A stretch of 46,578 bases of DNA. Origin: an uncultured Clostridia bacterium. GTDB taxonomy: Bacteria > Bacillota > Clostridia > Christensenellales > UBA1242. The stretch's first letter is position 1; every line of letters starts with the position of its first letter. The stretch covers positions 1 through 46,578 of the forward strand of contig CALVNT010000019.1 in NCBI GenBank assembly GCA_944349925.1, read 5' to 3'. The notes beneath the pieces were generated by a model. It was given only the letters and a program-made list of their open reading frames with translations. It did not search any database and was not told the origin of the DNA. Below are positions 17,141 through 26,199 of this stretch, piece by piece. The position numbers and the translations under genes were made by a program.

Positions 17141-20100
17141 TTAATTTACAAATCCTAAATCTTCATCTCTACGAGGTTGCTTTATTTCTGCCAAAATTAC
17201 TTGGTCTCCCTCATAGGTGGTTTCAGGTTTTATGTAAGGGTTTGTCCCCATGAAAGTAAGCAATTTTATTCTCAAGTTGCCCACTATAATCTCCTGAATA
17301 GATCCTTCAACTGTACCGTCAACATAATTAAATTTTGTATTCATCTGAGAACGGTCAATTTCGCCATAACTTTGATACTCAAACAATCCGCTAACATTTA
17401 CATATAAATCAAGAATACCGAAATGATAATAATCTTTTCCATTTATTGTGTACTTATAGTCAGCACAATTTTGGATAATAATGTTTTTAATTTGACTTAT
17501 AATGCTGTCCGCAACACCACTTAATCCATAATCATCAAAGAAGCCTAAAATTGTAGAACCTTGGAATTGGTCAAGTGTGAGCCAATTATAAATTCTTAAG
17601 TCGCCAATAATTGTCAATTTGCTTTTGTCCCCTTTAAAAGAACTTGGAGTCATAGGTTGGAAACAAATACTAGCCAATAGGTTACGAGCAAAAATGCAAT
17701 CTTCAACTGTCACATCAGACGCTTGCGTTTCATTTTGATATTTACTCAAAACAAGTCCGCTAGAGTAAGAATTTCTTAAAATGCAACCTTTAAATGTCGC
17801 TTGAGAAGAAATAACATCTGCCAAAATATATGCATTTTCTATAATTGTGTTGTATATTAACACATTTTCAACTTTGCTAGTAATATAAAGTATTTTTCCT
17901 TTGCCGTCAAGCTCTGCAAGTTCACCATCAGATGAGAAAGAAGTTCCTCGTAATATCACATTGTCAATAACAATATTGCTTCGTTTTATGATCATTTTTT
18001 CATATGTAGTATCATTAGAAAAATCAATCATATAGCCATTTCCATAAATATTATAGTTTATTTCATGGCTTACTTTCTGAAATTCTTTTTGTATGGTAAC
18101 ATCTTTATGTAAAACTATTGCAAAATAATTATCAGTCAAATTTTCGTTGCATTTTGTTGCAATTTCTACCGCATTTTCATACTCACTGTAGCCATAAACA
18201 TTTATTCCATTTACAACATAGAAAGTATAAGAATCAGAAACAACATTTGCTCCTTGATAAGGTGCAATTTGTCTTGCGGTTATTGTCACTACGCCCGTGC
18301 CAACAAAAGTTACTACACCATTGTTTGAAACTTTGGCAACTTTTTCATTGTTACTACTCCATTCAATTAAAGATGAGTAGTCCTTATCGCTAGGATTTGT
18401 AGTGTAATTCATTACAAATTCTTGTGATGTTTTTCCGTTTGAAGAAATGAATGTATTGCCAAATACTCTGTAGCCACCAAGCCCGTAAGCGTCATCGATG
18501 TTGTCAAGTTCTAGTTTTATATCATTTAATTTTGGATAGAAAGTAAATGTTTTGCTATAGGATATATTTGTATTGTTTACCGATAAAGTTACTTTAACTT
18601 CTCCTGCACTTGTACCTCTCAGCCTAAACGTGCCATCACTCATTTGTGTCAATGATGCTACATTTGGTTTGTCAAGGCTAAAACTAAATGTATAACCTTC
18701 TGCGTCGATAGGCTCAGGTAAAACACTAAGATTGACATACTCGCCAATATACATTTTGTCTTTTGTTTGAGTAAATGAAATATCCTTTATATCTTTTGTA
18801 TATTCTATAGTTACTTGCGTTTGAATAGAATTGTTATTTTTAAGCCTAATAGTAATAACTACTTTTCCTAAAGAAGTAAATTCAACCGCGCCGTATTGAT
18901 CAACTTTTGCAATATCTGTATTGTTGCAAATATATTCAACTTGTTTATCAGTTGCGTCAGAAGGATAAACAGTAGGATTTAATTGATAACCCGGACTTGA
19001 AATATAGACATCATTATTCTCAACGGAAATAGAAGTCGCATCTCTTTCAACATTAACAGTAAATGAGCCTAAATTTATGTTGTTAGCATAAAGATTAAAT
19101 GTTGCTTGACCGCCATTTAAAGCATTTATAATGTTATTTTCTAGTGATATGACTGGCAAAGCAGAATCGTTGCGATTTTCTACCAAATTTGACATTGTGA
19201 TTTGCACATTGCTATTATCGCTTGGAACTACCTTGTTTAAAGATAGTTGTTTACTTTCCCCTGCCTTCAAGTTTAAAGTATTTGAAACAAAACCATCAAG
19301 GTTTAATGACGCCTCTAAAAGAGTGTCGTCACAATAATAGAATATATAAGAAAGAGACTTGTTTCCATTTGTGCTGTCAAGACTTGTAAATGTAATAGTA
19401 ACAGTTCCAATTTCTTTGAATATAATAACTCCATTTTCAACAGAAGCTTTGTTTGGGTCTGAAACTTGATAAGAAAACTCTTTATTTGTTGCATCAATAG
19501 GATATACTATTTGCTCAAATGATATGTTTGACTTGCTTGTAACATAATAATTTTGATAAAATTCAAGTCCGTCTTCAAATTTAATTTCAATCTTTTCAAC
19601 CGGACTATTTACTATTATTAAACAGTCTGAATAAATTTCTTGACCAAAAGAGTTTGTCGCATAAGCTCGTACAATTGCCTCTCCACCGCAAAGACCTCTA
19701 ATCAAATATTTGTCTCCACTTTGCTCAAGTGTTATAACTTGACTTTCGCTCTCATCTGCAGAAGTCTGAGATAGAATTTTGAAAAAGACATCTTTATAAA
19801 TTGCATTTGAAGGTAGAGTTTGAGTAACATATAGAGAAAAACTGCTACCCTTAGATATAGTTTTTTCATAAGCGTTTAAGACTATGCTACTTAAATAACC
19901 CATAGTGCTTGTGACAGAAACTTCCTGTGAAATATTACTTCCGTCCATAGTAGAAACTGTAACAACAACTGTTCCTGCTTTAGTAAAAGTAACTTTATTT
20001 CCTTCAAGAGTTGCAAAATCTACATTTGGCATAGAATAAGATAAACTCTTGTTCGTTGCACTGCTAGGAAGGACTGATGCATTTATAGTTGCTTCGCTTA

Positions 20101-23100
20101 AAGCCGTAACTATATTATCATCGCTGATAAGAATAGAAGAAACTTTTTTGATAACGCTAATATTTATATTTTTAGTTATACCATTTGATAATTCAATAAT
20201 CAGTTGACTGTAACCACCGCTCAAAGCCGTAATAGTTAAACTTGCCGAATCAATGCTTATAACATTGACACCAGAAGTATGATTTATCTCACGAATAAGA
20301 ATTTGCTTGTTTACAGTATCTTTTGGCGTCCAACTGTTTACTTCGATTTTAATGCTTTCACCGACATTGAGAGAAATAGATTCTTCTATGTTTAAAACTG
20401 CATCTAAGGCATCTCCGCCGGTATATTTAAAACTAAAATTCTTTGTACAATTACCATCTGATGAACTAACTTTCAATGTAAGAGTGCCCGACTTTGTCCA
20501 GAAAAGAACATTGTTGCTGTCAATATACGCGATATCTTCAGAAACTCCATTAGAATTTAAAGAGCTTGTTATTTCGTATATCAACTCTGAATTTTTTGCA
20601 TTCAAAGGCAAAACAGAAAACTCTAAAGGCATTACATCTTGAGCTGTAGTCAAATATCCATTATATTCTATGATATCTCCACTATAGACTATATTTTCTA
20701 CGAGCAAATTTACATCAATCTTAATTTGGTAAGAAGCAATAGGACTTCCAAATTGGTCATACAAATAGCAAATTATTTCTGTTTGTCCACAACTCAATGC
20801 TTTTATAGTGTCGCCGTCAATCGAAATAATATCAGTATTTGCCCCTTCCACAAAAACGATTTCAAGTTGACTGTATTTTATTCCATTGTTCGAAAAATCT
20901 AATTTGTTGCTATCACCAACATACATTTCAATTTCATCAAGACTTGGATCGATTGTCCCTGTCCCTTTAGCAATTTTTTCTATGGTAAATTCAAATTTTA
21001 TTTCTTGATTTTCTTCTGATATTGCTACGATTTCCGCAACGCCGTCTTGCAAGAAATACAGAACATCATCTTCAATATATGCTATTTCTTCGTTTAAAAC
21101 TTTAAAAATAACATTTTTATTAGTTGCGTCAATAGGCAAAACTGTTGTTTCAAGCATAACACTTGAGTTTGTTGTTTGAATATTTGCAGGACTAACACTT
21201 ATGCTTTCTACATTTTGAATAACAGTTATTTGATATGTCATTATAACTGTTGTAGAAACATAAACTGTAAGCGTTGCGCTTCCACCTGCTACAGCAGTAA
21301 TGATGTTGCCTTGAACTGTCAATACTTTTCCAATAGGAGAAGAAGTTGATTGATTTGAAATTTTCAAAGTAATATTCTTATTTATTGTATTTGAAGGGAA
21401 AACACTTTTTAAAGCGATTTGATAGTTTTCTCCCACTCTAATTTGATTTGGCAAATCTTGCACTACCGAGCCAGTCAAAACACCAATTTCTGCTGATATA
21501 GGATAAGAGCCGGTGTATCTTACTTGCACTTTTTCTTGTAAACCTGATGAAGATGTCGCAATTAAAGTAACAGTTCCTGTTTGATTAAATTTAAATGTTT
21601 GCCCTAAAATTACTGCCATGTTTTTATCATCAACCGACCAAGTTATAGTTTTGTTGCTTGCATCGTTTGGATAAGAAACTGCATCAAAAGAAACGGTATT
21701 TTCGGCAGTTATATAAACGCCATCTTGCTTTTCGAGATTGATATTGATTTCTATTCTTTCTACATCACGATTTACATTTACAACTAAATTTTCTGTTTTC
21801 TTTTCTCCACTAAGAAGCACAAGCGAAACTTCTATCTCGGCACTGCCCCCGCCAATTCCATATAAAGTTCCGTCTGGCAAAATTTCAACAACATTTCCTT
21901 GACCAGAATTATTGTTTTGAGAAATTATTGATAAAGAAATAGATTTTGTGTCTGCATTTGTTGGAAATAATACATAATCAATTGTAAGCGTTTCTCCATA
22001 ATTTATTGTAACAGATTTTTGTGAAAGCGAAAATTCTTTGGCTTTTCCAGCAGTATACTCAACTTCTACAACGGTTGAAATATCGCTATAATCATTATTT
22101 GCAAATATTGTGATTTGAGCAGTAGTAGGATTTTCTGTTAAAAAAGTCACTTTACCATTTTCATCAACTGAAACATTTTCGCTGTTTGAATGATAGAAAA
22201 ATTTGTTGTTAGTAGAATTTTCCGGGAAAGAAGTTGGTTGCAACTGCACAGTATTTTCAGCTGTAACAATATCATTTATCAAAATCCCTGTCGCCGGGCT
22301 TTCAACATAAACCATAATTTGTTGTTCTATATATTGACCTTTTGCACTTTCAACTTTTACGGTTATTGTTGCACTGCCACCGCCAACAAAATACAAATAT
22401 CCATTACTTACAAAAGCGACTTTTTCGTTTGAAGAAGAGAATGTTACTTCAGTGCTAGCTAAATAAGATGGTGTTGTGGAATATTCAATAATTTGTGATG
22501 CATCTCCAATTTTAGCAGAAATAGAATATTTTTCTAATGTTAAACTTTTTGCATATCCAGCCGTATAGACAATCGTCATTGTTTTGGTAAAGCCACCATC
22601 TACAGTTGTTAAGGTAACATTAACTTCTCCAGCCTTTAAAAAGGAAACTTGTCCTATGCTATTTACTGAAGCAATGCTAGGATCATCTACTGAAAAATTA
22701 ACAGCAGTGTTTGTTGCATTAGAAGGATAAATTTGATATCCGATAGAATAATTATTATCGCCAGTTATTGCATAGTCGGTATTTAAAACAAGATCAGTCA
22801 CAGGGTTAATAATTGCAAGATTTACAAAGTCTGTATATCCCCCGTCTTCAGAAGTGGCAGTTATGGTTACATATCCAATTTTTAAACCTGTCACAAGTCC
22901 GTTTTGGTCTACTTTTGCAATGCTAGGATCAGATGAAGAGAAAATTACATTTTTGTTTTCAGCCTCATTAGGTAAAACACTTGCACTAAGTTGAACAGTA
23001 CTTCCAACATGCACATTTGTATATGGTGCAGTTAAAATTACTTGATGAACGACAGTATCAGTAACATAGAAATAACAACTGGCTCTCTTATTGCCATCTG

Positions 23101-23404
23101 CAGTCGTAGCAGTTATGTATCCATTACCAAATCCGACAAAAGATACATTTCCGTCTAAGTCAACTATTGCAACACTTTCATTTGTGCTCTCCCAAATAAT
23201 TTCTTGATTTGTAGCATTAGAAGGATAAATTTTTGCCTCTAAAGAAATTTTTTCATCAATGTTGGCAGTAATTTCTGTTTTGTCAAGTTCTATTCTGTCA
23301 ACAGCAATCGAAACATTTCCAATTACAACATCAACAGTGAAATTGACTAGTAAAATAATCACAATAGGAATAGCCACCATTAAAAATATCATCAATTTTT
23401 TCAT
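17141..23404 (-). CDS. Giant bacterial Ig-like (Big_2) repeat protein with C-terminal beta-helix
   Basis: 2087 residues. A single N-terminal hydrophobic segment (LMIFLMVAIPIVIILLVNF) acts as an uncleaved anchor or signal. By eye about 19 Big_2-type Ig domains of 80-110 residues follow, recognisable by P-x-[ND]-A-[TS]-N-K and VA-x-V-x-x-G-x-V motifs. From about repeat 3 they alternate between two sequence types, giving a two-domain super-repeat. The last 250 residues resemble a right-handed beta-helix (NGYMIDFSND, NIVIDNVILRGTS, VLIYNTIIENAYI, TFKGCILRNS), a fold common in glycan-binding or glycan-cleaving proteins; no catalytic motif was recognised. The ATG overlaps the permease stop as ATGA, so translation is coupled to the exporter. 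No sorting signal is seen. Likely an extracellular stalk with a distal beta-helix head. Confidence 0.88.
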   Translation of the reverse strand: MKKLMIFLMVAIPIVIILLVNFTVDVVIGNVSIAVDRIELDKTEITANIDEKISLEAKIYPSNATNQEIIWESTNESVAIVDLDGNVSFVGFGNGYITATTADGNKRASCYFYVTDTVVHQVILTAPYTNVHVGSTVQLSASVLPNEAENKNVIFSSSDPSIAKVDQNGLVTGLKIGYVTITATSEDGGYTDFVNLAIINPVTDLVLNTDYAITGDNNYSIGYQIYPSNATNTAVNFSVDDPSIASVNSIGQVSFLKAGEVNVTLTTVDGGFTKTMTIVYTAGYAKSLTLEKYSISAKIGDASQIIEYSTTPSYLASTEVTFSSSNEKVAFVSNGYLYFVGGGSATITVKVESAKGQYIEQQIMVYVESPATGILINDIVTAENTVQLQPTSFPENSTNNKFFYHSNSENVSVDENGKVTFLTENPTTAQITIFANNDYSDISTVVEVEYTAGKAKEFSLSQKSVTINYGETLTIDYVLFPTNADTKSISLSIISQNNNSGQGNVVEILPDGTLYGIGGGSAEIEVSLVLLSGEKKTENLVVNVNRDVERIEININLEKQDGVYITAENTVSFDAVSYPNDASNKTITWSVDDKNMAVILGQTFKFNQTGTVTLIATSSSGLQEKVQVRYTGSYPISAEIGVLTGSVVQDLPNQIRVGENYQIALKSVFPSNTINKNITLKISNQSTSSPIGKVLTVQGNIITAVAGGSATLTVYVSTTVIMTYQITVIQNVESISVSPANIQTTNSSVMLETTVLPIDATNKNVIFKVLNEEIAYIEDDVLYFLQDGVAEIVAISEENQEIKFEFTIEKIAKGTGTIDPSLDEIEMYVGDSNKLDFSNNGIKYSQLEIVFVEGANTDIISIDGDTIKALSCGQTEIICYLYDQFGSPIASYQIKIDVNLLVENIVYSGDIIEYNGYLTTAQDVMPLEFSVLPLNAKNSELIYEITSSLNSNGVSEDIAYIDSNNVLFWTKSGTLTLKVSSSDGNCTKNFSFKYTGGDALDAVLNIEESISLNVGESIKIEVNSWTPKDTVNKQILIREINHTSGVNVISIDSASLTITALSGGYSQLIIELSNGITKNINISVIKKVSSILISDDNIVTALSEATINASVLPSSATNKSLSYSMPNVDFATLEGNKVTFTKAGTVVVTVSTMDGSNISQEVSVTSTMGYLSSIVLNAYEKTISKGSSFSLYVTQTLPSNAIYKDVFFKILSQTSADESESQVITLEQSGDKYLIRGLCGGEAIVRAYATNSFGQEIYSDCLIIVNSPVEKIEIKFEDGLEFYQNYYVTSKSNISFEQIVYPIDATNKEFSYQVSDPNKASVENGVIIFKEIGTVTITFTSLDSTNGNKSLSYIFYYCDDTLLEASLNLDGFVSNTLNLKAGESKQLSLNKVVPSDNSNVQITMSNLVENRNDSALPVISLENNIINALNGGQATFNLYANNINLGSFTVNVERDATSISVENNDVYISSPGYQLNPTVYPSDATDKQVEYICNNTDIAKVDQYGAVEFTSLGKVVITIRLKNNNSIQTQVTIEYTKDIKDISFTQTKDKMYIGEYVNLSVLPEPIDAEGYTFSFSLDKPNVASLTQMSDGTFRLRGTSAGEVKVTLSVNNTNISYSKTFTFYPKLNDIKLELDNIDDAYGLGGYRVFGNTFISSNGKTSQEFVMNYTTNPSDKDYSSLIEWSSNNEKVAKVSNNGVVTFVGTGVVTITARQIAPYQGANVVSDSYTFYVVNGINVYGYSEYENAVEIATKCNENLTDNYFAIVLHKDVTIQKEFQKVSHEINYNIYGNGYMIDFSNDTTYEKMIIKRSNIVIDNVILRGTSFSSDGELAELDGKGKILYITSKVENVLIYNTIIENAYILADVISSQATFKGCILRNSYSSGLVLSKYQNETQASDVTVEDCIFARNLLASICFQPMTPSSFKGDKSKLTIIGDLRIYNWLTLDQFQGSTILGFFDDYGLSGVADSIISQIKNIIIQNCADYKYTINGKDYYHFGILDLYVNVSGLFEYQSYGEIDRSQMNTKFNYVDGTVEGSIQEIIVGNLRIKLLTFMGTNPYIKPETTYEGDQVILAEIKQPRRDEDLGFVN

Positions 23405-25014
23405 GCTTCAATACTCCTATATCTTTTTTCAAGTTTATAAAACAACATAAAAAGTTCTATCGACATGTAAGGCACACCAAAGCCAAACAGAACTATGTAA
23501 ATAGCTGGAACAGATACAAACAAAGAAATTACAATAGCGCCAATTCCCATTAAAACAGCGATTAAAAAGCCAATACTGATACTTGCATTTACATTGCCAT
23601 TAGTAGAAGTTATTTCTTTGCCGTCAAGGAACATAAATTGTGGCCTTTTTAAATCAATCAAAATAGAATTTGCAATAGAACCTAGAACAATCATAATCAC
23701 CGCAAATGCGATCAGCATAGCGTTTAAATATGAAATAAATCCGGCAAATGCAAGGACTAAACAACTTACAATAACAGAAGGAATTGAAACGATTACATAC
23801 ATGAAGAATTTAACAATAATTTGCTTTGTAAAAGAAACTGGAATAATTTTAGTATGAAAGAAGTTTCCTCCCTCTCTAGTGATAGAGGTGGCAGCAAAGG
23901 AAGTACCCATGCTCAAAAACATTAAAAGAACTAAAACAGCAATTCCGGGAAGTATGCCAGCTCCGACTTGTCCAACTCCAATGTTAGAAGCAATTTGACT
24001 AGAGAAAAATACCATTAAAGGAGTTGTAATAACTATTGTAAAATACTGAAAAGAATAATTTACAGATCTAAAAATGGATAAAAACTCTCTGAAAAATAAC
24101 GCTTTTGTAACGCTTCTTTCTTTAATAACTGATTTATTTCTATAAATACTTCCTCCGCTTTCAATATTGCGAAGCAAAATTTTAAGATAAGATTTATTTG
24201 CAAAAATGAAAACCAAAACAAATAAAACAACCACAACCGTCAAATTGACTATGGCACTTGGCCAAAAACGATATAAAAGCAAACTATTTTTAAATAAAAG
24301 CGGAACATATAGGAAATTTGAAATAAATTTTATATCTAAGATAACTTGTGTTTGTAAAATAGAAGAAATATCAGAACTATTTAATATTTCCATTATGAAT
24401 TTTAAACCATAGGTATAAATGGTAAAACCTAAAGCAACAAAAATTATGTAGAGAAAAAGCATCACAACAAATTTGTTTTTTAAATAACCAACAACATACA
24501 TTGCTGGAACAGACAAAAGTACGCCGATTAAAAATGGTATTATTGGAAAGAAAATAATGTTTGGCAAAAGCATAATGTAAAACATTGCACCTTGCATCGT
24601 TTGTATTCCGTATAAAATAAACACTGGCAAAGTTAGGAATGTTGTAAAAATAAATTCATAAATAAAAAGATATGTTATTTTTGCCAAAAAAATCATTTTC
24701 CCGTTGAGTGGAAGTTTTAATAAATCAGAATCTGAATTATAAAATAGAGTTTTAGTTGTTAAACTTAAACCAAAAAACAACTGAACAATTTGTACAAGAC
24801 AAGAATAGTAAACGATAAATTCTTGTGCAAGATCTGCTTTAACACAAATCGAAATTAGACTGTTAAAAACAAAAAGCAACGCACCGCCTACAGCACAAAT
24901 ACCCAAAACTATAATAAGATACTTAAGAATTTTTGAAAAAAGATGCCCCTTTACCCTATTTTTAGGCGCACGATTTAAAAACTCAAGTTTTAAAAGTGTC
25001 AAGAACTGAGTCAT
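23401..25014 (-). CDS. ABC-2-type transporter permease
   Basis: 537 residues, strongly hydrophobic, with roughly ten to twelve membrane segments (for example LIIVLGICAVGGALLFVF, VVMLFLYIIFVALGF, IVNLTVVVVLFVLVFIFA, ILPGIAVLVLLMFL, and two near the C-terminus). It looks like the large membrane subunit of an ABC-2 exporter, as found beside single ATPases in Clostridia. The substrate is unknown. It starts at ATG 25014 behind AAGGAG, 12 nt after the ATPase, and its TGA overlaps the ATG of the Ig-repeat protein. The coupling suggests that the exporter and the giant protein are needed in step, but whether one moves or assembles the other is inference. Confidence 0.87.
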   Translation of the reverse strand: MTQFLTLLKLEFLNRAPKNRVKGHLFSKILKYLIIVLGICAVGGALLFVFNSLISICVKADLAQEFIVYYSCLVQIVQLFFGLSLTTKTLFYNSDSDLLKLPLNGKMIFLAKITYLFIYEFIFTTFLTLPVFILYGIQTMQGAMFYIMLLPNIIFFPIIPFLIGVLLSVPAMYVVGYLKNKFVVMLFLYIIFVALGFTIYTYGLKFIMEILNSSDISSILQTQVILDIKFISNFLYVPLLFKNSLLLYRFWPSAIVNLTVVVVLFVLVFIFANKSYLKILLRNIESGGSIYRNKSVIKERSVTKALFFREFLSIFRSVNYSFQYFTIVITTPLMVFFSSQIASNIGVGQVGAGILPGIAVLVLLMFLSMGTSFAATSITREGGNFFHTKIIPVSFTKQIIVKFFMYVIVSIPSVIVSCLVLAFAGFISYLNAMLIAFAVIMIVLGSIANSILIDLKRPQFMFLDGKEITSTNGNVNASISIGFLIAVLMGIGAIVISLFVSVPAIYIVLFGFGVPYMSIELFMLFYKLEKRYRSIEA

Positions 25015-25026
25015 CTTTTCTCCTTA

Positions 25027-26037
25027 TTAGTCTTTTTTATTTTTTTCCATTTTGATTTTTAATGTTTTAAGTTGTTCTTTAATTTTTTGAGAATATTCTT
25101 CATTTAATTTTTTCGATTGTACTTTTTTTTGAGATTTAATTTCCTTTATTTCCTTTCTTGTCTGTTTTTTTACCTCAGACTGTTTTTCTTTAATTTTTCT
25201 TTCCTCATCTTTCTTTTCTTTCAGTTTTTCTTCTTTTTCTTTCTTTTTTTGAAGTCTTTCAGCTTTTAATTTTTGCTTAATTTCCTTCTTATCTTCAAAT
25301 TTTATAACTTTGGCTTTAGAATCTTTAGTCATATTCAAGAAATATGTTTCAAGCGGGATATCGCTTTCTTGCATAAATTTTTTCACATCAATTATTTCCA
25401 TCAGTTGTCCACGATTCATAATCGCTACTCTGTCACATAACTTTTCAACCATATCAATGTTGTGTGATGAGAAAAATACACAATTACCCAACCTTTTATG
25501 TTCTTTCATGTACTCTCTTATTTCAAATGTACTTTGAGGGTCAAGTCCCATTAAAGGTTCATCAAGCACCCAAAATTTAGGATTATGTATTAAAGCTGCT
25601 ATGATACAAATTTTTTGTTTCATACCATGCGAATAAGATCGAATTTGGTTGTCGATAGCATGAGACATACTAAACAAATTTGAAAACTTTTCTATTCTTT
25701 CTTCTATAACATCTTTTGGAACACGATAAATATTGCCCATATAATTGACATATTCTCTGCCAGTTAAGTTTTCATATACAGCGTGATTATCTGGCACATA
25801 GCCAATATTCAATTTAGCTTCAATTGGATTTTTTTGAATATCATAACCGCACACCTTAATTGTCCCTTCGTCGAAAGGCAATATCCCCGTTAGGCATTTT
25901 ATAGTAGTACTTTTGCCAGCACCATTTTTACCGAGGAAGCCAAAAATTTCGCCCTCATTTAGAGTGAGATTAAGGTTTTTTACAGAGTAAAAATTTGAAT
26001 TTTTATATCTTTTAGTTAACCCTACAATTTCTAACAT
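25027..26037 (-). CDS. ABC transporter ATP-binding protein with a long charged C-terminal extension
   Basis: 336 residues. A standard nucleotide-binding domain fills the first 240: Walker A GKNGAGKST at 36-44, signature YSHGMKQK near 140, Walker B FWVLDEP followed by GLDPQS, and the switch His in FFSSHNID. This is the ABC-2 exporter type (CcmA-like). Residues from about 243 are highly unusual: some 90 residues almost entirely Lys, Glu, Gln and Arg (EERKIKEKQSEVKKQ, KQTRKEIKEIKSQ), predicted to form a long charged helix or coiled coil. Most relatives stop about here or have a short domain. It may bind the membrane, the permease or RNA. It is first in the operon, behind a good sigma-A promoter and GAGGT. 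Confidence 0.93.
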   Translation of the reverse strand: MLEIVGLTKRYKNSNFYSVKNLNLTLNEGEIFGFLGKNGAGKSTTIKCLTGILPFDEGTIKVCGYDIQKNPIEAKLNIGYVPDNHAVYENLTGREYVNYMGNIYRVPKDVIEERIEKFSNLFSMSHAIDNQIRSYSHGMKQKICIIAALIHNPKFWVLDEPLMGLDPQSTFEIREYMKEHKRLGNCVFFSSHNIDMVEKLCDRVAIMNRGQLMEIIDVKKFMQESDIPLETYFLNMTKDSKAKVIKFEDKKEIKQKLKAERLQKKKEKEEKLKEKKDEERKIKEKQSEVKKQTRKEIKEIKSQKKVQSKKLNEEYSQKIKEQLKTLKIKMEKNKKD

Positions 26038-26063
26038 ACTTAGACCTCATCATAATCTAAAAA

Positions 26064-26092
26064 ATTTTACCATAATTAGCAACAAATGTCAA
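26064..26092 (-). promoter_or_regulatory. Sigma-A promoter of the ABC exporter/giant surface protein operon
   Basis: On the minus strand TTGACA (26087-26092), 17 bp, TAAAAT (26064-26069), 26 bp before the ATPase start. It is a near-consensus site for a transcript of about 14 kb. Confidence 0.7.
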
Positions 26093-26151
26093 TATTAAAT
26101 TCTTTAAATTTATATTTGTTAATAAATGTATAATATATAAAATATTAGATA

Positions 26152-26179
26152 TTGACGAAATCAAAAAAGTGTATATAAT
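26152..26179 (+). promoter_or_regulatory. Sigma-A promoter of the transglutaminase-like gene
   Basis: TTGACG (26152-26157), 16 bp, a perfect TATAAT (26174-26179), then AAAGGAG and the start codon at 26200. It is divergent from the ABC operon promoter. Confidence 0.7.
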
Positions 26180-26199
26180 AAACTTAAAGGAGAAAACAA

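Noticed and set aside
11930..23404. Possible DNA-level tandem repeats in the two giant genes
   Set aside because: The repeats are clear in protein but strongly diverged in DNA; I saw no near-identical copies that would suggest recent array expansion.
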